DNA from: Methanomassiliicoccaceae archaeon
GTDB taxonomy: Archaea > Thermoplasmatota > Thermoplasmata > Methanomassiliicoccales > Methanomethylophilaceae
Direction of reading: 5' to 3'
DNA: 14,351 nucleotides
NCBI GenBank assembly: GCA_009784745.1
Contig: WQXR01000031.1
Coordinates: 1 to 14,351 of the forward strand
Of this stretch, positions 1-5,302 are shown piece by piece (the first letter of the stretch is position 1; the number at the start of each line of letters is the position of its first letter). The notes below the pieces were generated by a model. The model did no database searches. It was not told where the DNA came from and saw nothing but the letters and a program-made list of their open reading frames with translations. A program made the position numbers and the translations under genes.

Positions 1-65
1 CAGTGCTGTGGTTCCTCAAGATGAGAGGAAAGAAGAAGGCCATAAAGGTCAAACGCTATTACTAA
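1..65 (+). CDS. C-terminal end of a truncated protein with a basic tail
   Basis: A frame that is open from base 3 to a TAA at 63-65 gives VLWFLKMRGKKKAIKVKRYY. The short hydrophobic stretch followed by Lys/Arg residues resembles the cytoplasmic tail of a membrane protein, but too little is visible to name it. The strong hairpin and T-tract terminator that starts nine bases after the stop supports a real gene ending here. A second frame is open across the same bases, but it runs through the terminator and is therefore less likely. Confidence 0.55.
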   Translation, partial: VLWFLKMRGKKKAIKVKRYY

Positions 66-73
66 ACATAATA

Positions 74-109
74 ATGGCCGGGCGGTGCCCGGCCATAATA
101 AGTTTTTTT
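74..109 (+). terminator. Hairpin plus T-tract terminator
   Basis: A perfect 10-bp stem, ATGGCCGGGC (74-83) with GCCCGGCCAT (87-96), is closed by a GGT loop and followed by seven T at 103-109. It lies just after the stop codon at 63-65. Archaeal termination depends mainly on the T-tract; the hairpin is an unusually strong addition. The T-run merges directly into the TATA element of the next gene. Confidence 0.8.
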
Positions 110-115
110 ATAATC
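107..115 (+). promoter_or_regulatory. TATA box of the aminotransferase gene
   Basis: TTTATAATC is centred about 25 bases before the ATG at 136, which predicts a start of transcription at or next to the start codon (leaderless mRNA). It shares its T residues with the terminator of the preceding gene. Confidence 0.55.
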
Positions 116-135
116 CATTCGTATAAGCGGACAGC

Positions 136-1305
136 ATGAGATTCTCCAAGCGAACAGAGGACGTTATTGATTCCTTCATAATGAAATTGATATCTGTGTC
201 AAAGGAAGAAGGTATGATATCGTTCGCAACAGGCCTTCCAGATAAGAGATTATTCGACACGAAAGGGATCGCAAGAGCGGCCGCGAGTGTGTTCGAGGAC
301 ATCGATCACGCAAGAGATATGCTCCAATACGGAACGATAAAAGGAGTACTTCCGTTAAGGGAGAAGATAGCTGCAAGGTGCAGAAAGGAAATGAATGTGA
401 ATGTTTCAGAGGAGAACATATTCATGATAAACGGTTCGCAGGAATGTTTTGATCTCATCGGCAAGATGTTCATAGATAAAGGCGACAATATGATCGTTGA
501 CGATCCCGGATATCTTGGTGCGTTACAATCATTCTCGTTATACGGACCGAATTTTACGGGAATAAGAATGAACGCTGACGGTCCGGATACGTTACAGTTG
601 ATGAACGCATTGAAGAAGGATCCGAAACTGTACTACAGCATACCGAATCATCAGAACCCGTCCGGGATAAGTTATTCTCCGGACAGAAGAAAGGAGGTCG
701 CGGAGATAATGTCATCATCGGAATGTATCATGGTGGAAGATGACGCATACGGAGAATTGGGATACGAAGGACGTGCCGGTCCGCCTGTACGGTCGATGAC
801 AGATAACGTGATCCTTACGGGTTCATTCTCAAAAGTGATATCGCCGGGAATGAGAGTGGGATGGATGATCGTTCCTGATGAAATGGAAGATATGACGATG
901 AAGTGCGTGGAATCATCTTCATTACATGCGAACACGTTCTCGCAGCACGTAATGAACAGTTTCCTGGAACAGAATGATCTGGATGCATATCTCAGAAGAC
1001 AGAGAAAAGAGTACAAACGAAAATGCGGACTTATGCTGGATCTTCTTGACGACACTCTGCCAAAGGAAATTGAATGGAACACCCCCAACGGAGGGATGTT
1101 CATCTGGATGAAATTAGCCGAAGGAAGAGATGCGATGAGACTGTTCGATTCTGCGCTCAAGAAAAAATTAGTGGTGATGCCTGGGCGCCCGTTCCACATA
1201 AACGGCGGAATGAATACGATACGGCTGAACTTCGCCACTGCCGGCGACGAAGAGATAAAGGAAGGAGTGAAAAGGCTGGCATCCGCATACGGCGGTCTGT
1301 TCTGA
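136..1305 (+). CDS. PLP-dependent aminotransferase, class I/II (LysN/2-aminoadipate-type)
   Basis: 389 aa, the normal length for fold-type I aminotransferases. The PLP-binding lysine is K233 in GSFSKVISPGMRVGW. NPSG at 174-177 and EDDAYGEL at 201-208 supply the Asn, Asp and Tyr that hold the cofactor ring. GSQECFDLIGKM near 100-111 is the phosphate-binding segment, and TIRLNFA near the C-terminus holds the Arg that binds the substrate carboxylate. The sequence style (YGTIKGVLPLREKIA, GLPDKRLF) is that of the LysN / MocR-aminotransferase-domain group. That group includes 2-aminoadipate, aromatic and branched-chain amino acid aminotransferases; there is no N-terminal DNA-binding domain. The exact substrate cannot be read from the sequence. 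A TATA element 25 bases upstream supports the start. The amidohydrolase gene follows after 47 bases. Confidence 0.9.
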   Translation: MRFSKRTEDVIDSFIMKLISVSKEEGMISFATGLPDKRLFDTKGIARAAASVFEDIDHARDMLQYGTIKGVLPLREKIAARCRKEMNVNVSEENIFMINGSQECFDLIGKMFIDKGDNMIVDDPGYLGALQSFSLYGPNFTGIRMNADGPDTLQLMNALKKDPKLYYSIPNHQNPSGISYSPDRRKEVAEIMSSSECIMVEDDAYGELGYEGRAGPPVRSMTDNVILTGSFSKVISPGMRVGWMIVPDEMEDMTMKCVESSSLHANTFSQHVMNSFLEQNDLDAYLRRQRKEYKRKCGLMLDLLDDTLPKEIEWNTPNGGMFIWMKLAEGRDAMRLFDSALKKKLVVMPGRPFHINGGMNTIRLNFATAGDEEIKEGVKRLASAYGGLF

Positions 1306-1352
1306 AAGGACGTACAGATAAGGATAATATCAGATGATGATATAACCGTACG

Positions 1353-2246
1353 ATGATAATCGATTCGCACATCCACATTTGGCACAGGAACATGCTTCCT
1401 GACCTTGCGGTAAAGAATTACCTTATGCCGCTGGCCGAATTTGCAAAAGAATTGGACGGATTCTTGGATTTCGGACTGGATGATGTTGTTCCGTTCTTAG
1501 ATTACGAGACGGTATTGAGCGAATACACGGAATCAATGGATGTGAACAGGATAGACAAAGCAATTGTTCTGGCTACCGATTTTGAATTGGTGAACGAAAA
1601 AAGGATGACCAACGAGGAATACATAGATTGGTTATATGATATTTGTAAATGCGATGACCGTTTCGAACCGTTCATCGGTGCCGATCCCAACCGCGGGGTG
1701 CAGGGATTGAAGATGATAGAACGGCTTGTGAAAAAATATGAGCCGAGAGGCATCAAAGTATATCCGGCGACAGGATTCTTCCCGGACGACGACAAATATT
1801 CCGAATACTGGAAACTGATAGACGACCTTGGGTTAACAGTTGTGACACACGCCGGAATGGCATTACCGCCTCTGGATGAAAAGTATTGTCATCCTTTGAA
1901 CGTAACGAAAGTTGCGGAAAAGTATCCTGACATGAAGATAATAATCGCTCATCTCGGCGGGAAATTCCATAACGAATTATTCACTTTGATGGACAAATGC
2001 GATAACGTGTACACAGATTGTTCCGCGCTTCAGGGCTGGCTTCCGGCAGAGCCGGAAATGGTAATGTCAAGATTAAAGGAAACTGTCGGAAGATATCCGA
2101 AGAGAGTTGTATTCGGCACAGATTCGCCGTTATACGATACACAATATTCAACGATGCAGTTCATCCGTCTAATAAACGAAGGCGATTGGGGAACGCAGAA
2201 AATGAAAGATGATCTTTTAGGGAACAATATGGCAAGGATCCTCTAG
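1353..2246 (+). CDS. Metal-dependent amidohydrolase, TIM-barrel (amidohydrolase-2 family)
   Basis: 297 aa. The N-terminal DSHIHIW carries the HxH metal-binding pair (H6, H8). Further likely ligands are H166 in VVTHAGM, H200 in IIIAHLGG and D257 in VFGTDSPLYD. These are the conserved positions of the amidohydrolase-2 family, which hydrolyses or decarboxylates small carboxylated or cyclic compounds using one or two divalent metals. GIKVYPATGF (133-142) is the strand typical of this family before the third histidine. The protein is probably cytoplasmic, since no signal peptide is seen. The substrate is unknown. The gene lies 47 bases after the aminotransferase on the same strand and may be co-transcribed, since no clear TATA element was found in the gap. 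The ATG at 1353 is chosen because the DSHIH motif follows directly. Confidence 0.85.
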   Translation: MIIDSHIHIWHRNMLPDLAVKNYLMPLAEFAKELDGFLDFGLDDVVPFLDYETVLSEYTESMDVNRIDKAIVLATDFELVNEKRMTNEEYIDWLYDICKCDDRFEPFIGADPNRGVQGLKMIERLVKKYEPRGIKVYPATGFFPDDDKYSEYWKLIDDLGLTVVTHAGMALPPLDEKYCHPLNVTKVAEKYPDMKIIIAHLGGKFHNELFTLMDKCDNVYTDCSALQGWLPAEPEMVMSRLKETVGRYPKRVVFGTDSPLYDTQYSTMQFIRLINEGDWGTQKMKDDLLGNNMARIL

Positions 2247-2251
2247 ATTAA

Positions 2252-2262
2252 TCTAATATATC
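2252..2262 (+). promoter_or_regulatory. TATA box of the 198-aa membrane protein gene
   Basis: TCTAATATATC lies between the amidohydrolase stop codon and the next ATG, centred 26 bases before it. It suggests a separate leaderless transcript for the membrane protein. Confidence 0.5.
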
Positions 2263-2282
2263 GGAGTCACGATTCACATTCG

Positions 2283-2879
2283 ATGGAATTCGATTCGGAA
2301 GGGATATTGGGGTTGCTGACAACGAATCACATACCGGAGATAACGTTAGCAGTAGGCGGTATCATCGCCGTCATAATGACAGTATTTTATCTAAAGGATC
2401 GTAAATCCTTGATATACAAGTTATTCATGCTGATCGGATTGATATTCGGCATATTCATGGCCGTCGTTGCATTTAACGCATACACCGCAGGTGTGGCGCT
2501 GAGCATCACAACATCCGTGATAATGTACATAGCGGCATTCACGCTCATCATCAGACCGTTCAAGGAAGTTCATTTTGCCGTATTGATAGCATTGCTGACA
2601 ATGGGCGTCGTGTACGTTCTGCTTGGCGGTTTAACAGGAACGATAGTAGAATTCCTGGCGGAAGGGTGGCCGCGTATAATTGTTGCGGTGATATCAGGCG
2701 CAATTGTGTATTCGTTATTGCACATGCTTGAGTCCATTGTGAAGATAATAGGCAAGATCCTGAACGCATGGCCGATCCTTTTCATATTCGGATTGGTTTG
2801 TATAGCGGAAGCGATAATGGTCACAATGGGATACGGTTCCGTGTATGATTACGTCAGACATCTCATAGAAAACAGATGA
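2283..2879 (+). CDS. Six-helix integral membrane protein of unknown function
   Basis: 198 aa, very hydrophobic. Transmembrane segments are visible at roughly 15-35, 43-64, 68-90, 95-117, 128-150 and 160-182. The charged loop YLKDRKSLIYK lies after the first helix and IRPFKEVH after the third. I recognise no family motif, catalytic residues or transport signature. By the positive-inside rule the first loop would be cytoplasmic. Its own TATA element lies 26 bases upstream of the ATG. It could be a small conserved archaeal membrane protein; no function is proposed. The coding call is firm because of length, hydrophobic pattern and promoter position. Confidence 0.75.
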   Translation: MEFDSEGILGLLTTNHIPEITLAVGGIIAVIMTVFYLKDRKSLIYKLFMLIGLIFGIFMAVVAFNAYTAGVALSITTSVIMYIAAFTLIIRPFKEVHFAVLIALLTMGVVYVLLGGLTGTIVEFLAEGWPRIIVAVISGAIVYSLLHMLESIVKIIGKILNAWPILFIFGLVCIAEAIMVTMGYGSVYDYVRHLIENR

Positions 2880-2886
2880 ACAGTAC

Positions 2887-2896
2887 TTTTCTATAG
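2887..2896 (+). promoter_or_regulatory. TATA box of the 83-aa protein gene
   Basis: TTTTCTATAG is centred about 26 bases before the ATG at 2918. It sits between two AGTAC pentamers (2883-2887 and 2895-2899), which could be chance. Confidence 0.5.
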
Positions 2897-2917
2897 TACG
2901 GCGTTCATTCACGGTAC

Positions 2918-3169
2918 ATGGCAAAACTGTCTGAACTGATATCCAAGGGCGCAGAGATACGCCTTTCGAACGGAAAGAACAAGAACATTCTCATAAAGCC
3001 GTCAAAGAACGGGTGGACCACTCGAAAAGACGATCTGAACAACAAAGCGAACCGCGGAAAAACAGGTTCCGTCGTTCTGAAAGAGGATCCGGTAAGGTAC
3101 ATAAAGAAACTTTACGCGAACCAATACAAGATCGTATCCCCTGCGGATGTTCAATTGGATTGGAACTGA
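2918..3169 (+). CDS. Small basic hypothetical protein
   Basis: 83 aa, rich in Lys, Arg and Asn, with no cysteine, signal peptide or membrane segment. Visible stretches are KLSELISKGAEIRLSNGKNK near the N-terminus and YIKKLYANQYKIVSPADVQLDWN at the C-terminus. The charge would suit a nucleic-acid-binding or ribosome-associated role, but no family is recognised. The well-placed TATA element and an ATG at the expected leaderless position support a real gene. It precedes the tRNA-Arg/eL41/tRNA-Trp cluster on the same strand, but the tRNA has its own promoter, so the two are probably separate units. Confidence 0.65.
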   Translation: MAKLSELISKGAEIRLSNGKNKNILIKPSKNGWTTRKDDLNNKANRGKTGSVVLKEDPVRYIKKLYANQYKIVSPADVQLDWN

Positions 3170-3210
3170 CGGCGCCTAGCCCAGAACGAACCCTCTTTTA
3201 AAGGTAAAGC

Positions 3211-3218
3211 TTTAAATC
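3211..3218 (+). promoter_or_regulatory. TATA box of the tRNA-Arg/eL41/tRNA-Trp unit
   Basis: TTTAAATC is centred about 29 bases before the tRNA-Arg 5' end, the usual archaeal distance. A second AT-rich element (TTTTAAAGG, about 3196-3204) lies further upstream. No other TATA element is seen before eL41 or tRNA-Trp, which suggests that all three share this promoter. Confidence 0.6.
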
Positions 3219-3243
3219 AAAGGACGCAATCGGGATGGAGAGT

Positions 3244-3346
3244 GGGCCCGTGGCTTAGCCAGGATATAGCGCTGGCCTTCTAAGCCAGACGCCTCGGGTT
3301 CGAAAGTTTCCGATGGAAGAGACCGAAATTCCCGACGGGCCCGCCA
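3244..3346 (+). tRNA. tRNA-Arg (anticodon UCU) with a 25-base intron in the T-loop
   Basis: The acceptor stem GGGCCCG (3244-3250) pairs perfectly with CGGGCCC (3336-3342), followed by discriminator G3343 and an encoded CCA (3344-3346). The anticodon stem CTGGC (3272-3276) pairs with GCCAG (3284-3288) around loop CTTCTAA, giving anticodon TCT at 3279-3281. The T-stem TCGGG (3294-3298) pairs with CCCGA (3331-3335), but the T-loop is interrupted. Removing 3305-3329 restores the canonical loop TTCGAAT, and a 75-base tRNA body remains before CCA. The intron is therefore non-canonical, between standard positions 59 and 60; there is none in the anticodon loop. A tRNA finder run without non-canonical intron support could miss or mis-fold this gene. 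eL41 follows after 34 bases. Confidence 0.93.
3305..3329 (+). other. Non-canonical BHB intron in the T-loop of tRNA-Arg (position 59/60)
   Basis: The surrounding sequence forms an ideal bulge-helix-bulge. The outer helix is TCGGG/CCCGA and the 4-bp central helix is TTCG (3299-3302) with CGAA (3324-3327). The 3-base bulges are AAA (3303-3305) and ATT (3328-3330). The inner helix is GTTTC (3306-3310) with GAGAC (3319-3323, one G-U pair), closed by an 8-base loop. Cutting each bulge after its second base, as the archaeal splicing endonuclease does, gives this 25-base intron and a perfect T-loop. Confidence 0.9.
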
Positions 3347-3380
3347 CGGATCACGTCACACTCAAGAAAGGAGAATACCA

Positions 3381-3488
3381 ATGAAAAGAAGTTCACGCGC
3401 CTGGAAGAAACGCGGCAATCAGCGTTGGAAATGGCGCAAGAAGAAGATGAGAAGAAGAAAGAGAGCACAGAAGATGCGTAAGCAGTGA
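3381..3488 (+). CDS. rpl41e: Ribosomal protein eL41
   Basis: 35 codons. The protein is almost entirely Arg/Lys, with a core WKWRKKKMRRRKRAQKMRKQ that closely matches the eL41 signature KWRKKRMRRLKRKRRKMR known from eukaryotic and archaeal large subunits. Compared with the usual ~25-residue form it has a short N-terminal extension (MKRSSRAWKKRGNQR). eL41 is a single helix at the subunit interface of the ribosome. A Shine-Dalgarno-like AAAGGAG (3367-3373) lies seven bases before the ATG, consistent with translation from within a longer tRNA-Arg transcript. The tRNA-Trp 5' end follows 15 bases after the stop. The gene is easily overlooked because of its length. Confidence 0.85.
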   Translation: MKRSSRAWKKRGNQRWKWRKKKMRRRKRAQKMRKQ

Positions 3489-3541
3489 TCGTGATTTTCA
3501 CTCGGAGGTATAGGCTAACCTGGCAGACTGGCGGGCTCCAG

Positions 3542-3607
3542 TTATCGAGAGTGATTGAAAACGGGTTTGCTGACGGTTGATGAATAACTGGAGCGATGAC
3601 TCGTTAA
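3542..3607 (+). ncRNA. Intron-encoded box C/D guide RNA for tRNA-Trp positions 34 and 39
   Basis: The terminal stem TTATCGAG (3542-3549) pairs with CTCGTTAA (3600-3607) at 7 of 8 positions. The boxes are C GTGATTGA (3551-3558, one base from consensus), D' CTGA (3570-3573), C' TTGATGA (3577-3583) and D ATGA (3596-3599, variant). The guide before D, ATAACTGGAGC (3584-3594), complements 3535-3545 over 11 bases, and the fifth base before D pairs with C34. The guide before D', CGGGTTTG (3562-3569), pairs across the spliced junction with 8 bp (one G-U), and its fifth base faces C39. Both satisfy the D+5 rule. In Haloferax volcanii the homologous intron is known to direct methylation at C34 and U39. 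Confidence 0.87.
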
Positions 3608-3610
3608 TTT

Positions 3611-3633
3611 CACGGGGGGTAGCTCCCCTCGTG
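3611..3633 (+). repeat. GC-rich stem-loop inside the tRNA-Trp intron
   Basis: CACGGGGGG (3611-3619) pairs with CCCCTCGTG (3625-3633) over nine pairs (one G-U) around the loop TAGCT. It lies between the box C/D terminal stem and the 3' splice site and is explained neither by the guide nor by the BHB. It may extend or stabilise the splicing structure as a three-way junction. Confidence 0.6.
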
Positions 3634-3692
3634 GTGGAAACCCGCTGACCTGGGTTCAAATCCCAGTGCCTCCACCTTACGCGATCTTCTCG

Positions 3693-3715
3693 CGCCCTTC
3701 GGGGCGTTCTTCTAT
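3693..3715 (+). terminator. UUCG-tetraloop hairpin terminator after tRNA-Trp
   Basis: CGCCC (3693-3697) and GGGCG (3702-3706) are closed by TTCG and followed by a T-rich tract. It sits between convergent units: the tRNA-Trp unit on plus and the citramalate synthase gene on minus. The T-rich side faces the plus-strand transcript. Confidence 0.6.
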
Positions 3716-5302
3716 TTATTTAGTTCGCGACTCGTGTTTAAGTATCGCATACTCCATTGAATCTATGAGAGCAAGAAGACTCGCCTCTATGACGTTCGGC
3801 GAAACGCCGACAGTTGTCCAACTGTCCTTGCCGTCAGTAGATCTTATCAGTACACGAACGGTCGCCGCGGTTGCTGCCTTCTCGTCAAGCACACGTACCT
3901 TATAATCTGTGAGCCTAACAGAATTGATGACCGGATAGAAACGCGAGAGCGCCTTTCTCAGAGCGCCGTCCAGCGCATTCACGGGACCATCGCCGTCTGA
4001 TGCGGTATGTTCAATATTGCCGAACCTGTCAACAACTTTGATGATCGCTTCCGATATGATATCATTGTCACCAACCTCATCTATATGCATCCTGAAACCG
4101 ACGACCTCGAACGGTTTTACGACGTTACCTTTGAATCTTTTCACAAGCAGTTCGAAACTCGCTTCCGCACCTTCGAATTGATATCCTTTTGCTTCAAGTT
4201 CCTTTATCCGTTTCAGTATCGCCTTGTTCTCTTTCTCTTCTACCGAAATGCCCAATTCCTTCAGCTTCGCGGTTATACTGGCCTTTCCGGACATATCCGA
4301 TATCAGTATCCTGCGTTCGTTCCCGACGGAATCGGGAGAAGTATGCTCATATGTTCTCGGGTCGCGTGACAAAGCACTTACATGAACGCCGCCCTTGTGC
4401 GCGAACGCGCGGCGGCCTACGTAAGGTAATCCTGAATCAGGACTGACGTTGGCAGTTTCGCCGACGAATCCGCTGAGCGTTGTCAATCTTTTCATATCCA
4501 TCTGACCGAGGTCATATCCCATTTTTATGAGAAGATTCGGCATCACTGAGCACAGATTTGCGTTACCGCATCTTTCTCCCAGTCCGTTTATTGTTCCCTG
4601 CACCATTCTCGCACCGCTCTCAACGGCAGCCAATGAGCACGCTACGGCGAGGTCGGAATCATTGTGGCAATGTATACCTAAGCTAACGTCGACCGAATCT
4701 TTAACGTCCTTCGTTGCCTCCGACACCTCATCAGGAAGCGAACCTCCGTTCGTGTCACACAACACTATCCATTCCGCGCCGCCTTTTACGGCAGCCTTGA
4801 TGACGTCTATCGCATACGTTCTGTTGCTCTTATATCCGTCAAAGAAATGTTCGCAATCGAATATCACATTCTTTTTCTTGCTTCTCAGATATCTCACGCT
4901 GTCCTCTACCATTCTTAGGTTTTCATGAAGCGAGATCTTCAAAGCATCGGTAACGTGAAAATCCCACGTCTTTCCGAATATGCATACAGTATCCGCAAAG
5001 CAATTTGCCAGCGCTCGCAATCCTGTATCCTTTGATGCAGATATGCCATGCTTGCAGGTGCTTCCGAATGCTGTAAGCTTCGTCCTTTTTAACTTTAGTT
5101 TTTCTGCGCGTTCAAAGAATTCCTTATCGCGAGGATTGGATGACGGCCATCCGCCTTCAACATAATCGATACCGAAGGAATCCAATTTCCTCAATATCTC
5201 GATCTTATCTTCGATGGAGAACGATATTCCCTCGGTTTGCGAACCGTCACGAAGCGTAGTGTCGTAGATGAACACTCTCTCTTTCTTTTTCAATCGCATC
5301 AC
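3716..5302 (-). CDS. cimA: Citramalate synthase-type enzyme (2-isopropylmalate/homocitrate synthase family)
   Basis: 528 aa, the length of the long two-domain form. The N-terminal TIM barrel (about 8-290) has YDTTLRDGSQ at 13-22, with the metal/acid residues D14, R18 and D19. EGGWPSSNPRD at 49-59 is characteristic of the citramalate-synthase branch. GIHCHND (209-215) supplies the second metal-binding histidine pair, and GLGERCGNANL (240-250) is the family signature. The C-terminal part (about 385-520) looks like the LeuA-type allosteric domain that senses the end product. Citramalate synthase condenses pyruvate and acetyl-CoA to (R)-citramalate, the first step of threonine-independent isoleucine synthesis. 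A related 2-oxo-acid specificity cannot be excluded. The gene overlaps the end of homoserine dehydrogenase: a GTG at 5302 gives a 4-base overlap and an ATG at 5299 (TGATG) a 1-base overlap; both starts are plausible. Confidence 0.87.
   Translation of the reverse strand: MMRLKKKERVFIYDTTLRDGSQTEGISFSIEDKIEILRKLDSFGIDYVEGGWPSSNPRDKEFFERAEKLKLKRTKLTAFGSTCKHGISASKDTGLRALANCFADTVCIFGKTWDFHVTDALKISLHENLRMVEDSVRYLRSKKKNVIFDCEHFFDGYKSNRTYAIDVIKAAVKGGAEWIVLCDTNGGSLPDEVSEATKDVKDSVDVSLGIHCHNDSDLAVACSLAAVESGARMVQGTINGLGERCGNANLCSVMPNLLIKMGYDLGQMDMKRLTTLSGFVGETANVSPDSGLPYVGRRAFAHKGGVHVSALSRDPRTYEHTSPDSVGNERRILISDMSGKASITAKLKELGISVEEKENKAILKRIKELEAKGYQFEGAEASFELLVKRFKGNVVKPFEVVGFRMHIDEVGDNDIISEAIIKVVDRFGNIEHTASDGDGPVNALDGALRKALSRFYPVINSVRLTDYKVRVLDEKAATAATVRVLIRSTDGKDSWTTVGVSPNVIEASLLALIDSMEYAILKHESRTK

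Larger units (their letters stand above)
3542..3639 (+). other. tRNA-Trp intron (standard 37/38 position)
   Basis: The boundaries are inferred from restoring a 7-base anticodon loop. The central BHB helix is imperfect here: position 32 can pair with G3637 and 33 with G3636, but C34 faces T3635. An alternative TCCA/TGGA pairing (3537-3540 with 3635-3638) would shift the register by one. The intron has two parts: the box C/D RNA (3542-3607) and a separate GC-rich hairpin (3611-3633) before the 3' splice site. Confidence 0.75.
3504..3674 (+). tRNA. tRNA-Trp (anticodon CCA) with a ~98-base intron
   Basis: The acceptor stem GGAGGTA (3504-3510) pairs with TGCCTCC (3667-3673, one G-U pair), with discriminator A3674; CCA is not encoded in full. 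The T-arm is CTGGG-TTCAAAT-CCCAG (3650-3666). The anticodon stem GCGGG (3531-3535) pairs with CCCGC (3641-3645); the 5' half of the loop is C-T-CCA-G (3536-3541), with anticodon CCA at 3538-3540. Placing the intron at the standard 37/38 site (3542-3639) gives loop CTCCAGA. Euryarchaeal tRNA-Trp commonly has such a long intron carrying a box C/D guide, and one is present here. The D-stem is weak (GGCT with GACT, containing a C12-A23 mismatch and two G-U pairs), which is unusual. The gene shares a transcription unit with eL41. Confidence 0.88.

Noticed and set aside
672..1385. 237-aa minus-strand frame antisense to the aminotransferase and amidohydrolase start
   Set aside because: The plus-strand proteins have complete catalytic motifs. 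The antisense product is rich in Ser, Ile and Phe without any motif, as expected for a shadow.
2883..2899. Two AGTAC copies flanking a TATA element as an operator
   Set aside because: Pentamers this short around an AT-rich core are expected by chance, and no second copy of the arrangement was seen in the window.
3611..3633. GC-rich hairpin in the tRNA-Trp intron as a second, independent BHB intron
   Set aside because: It is an uninterrupted stem without paired 3-base bulges, and removing it does not restore any better exon structure.
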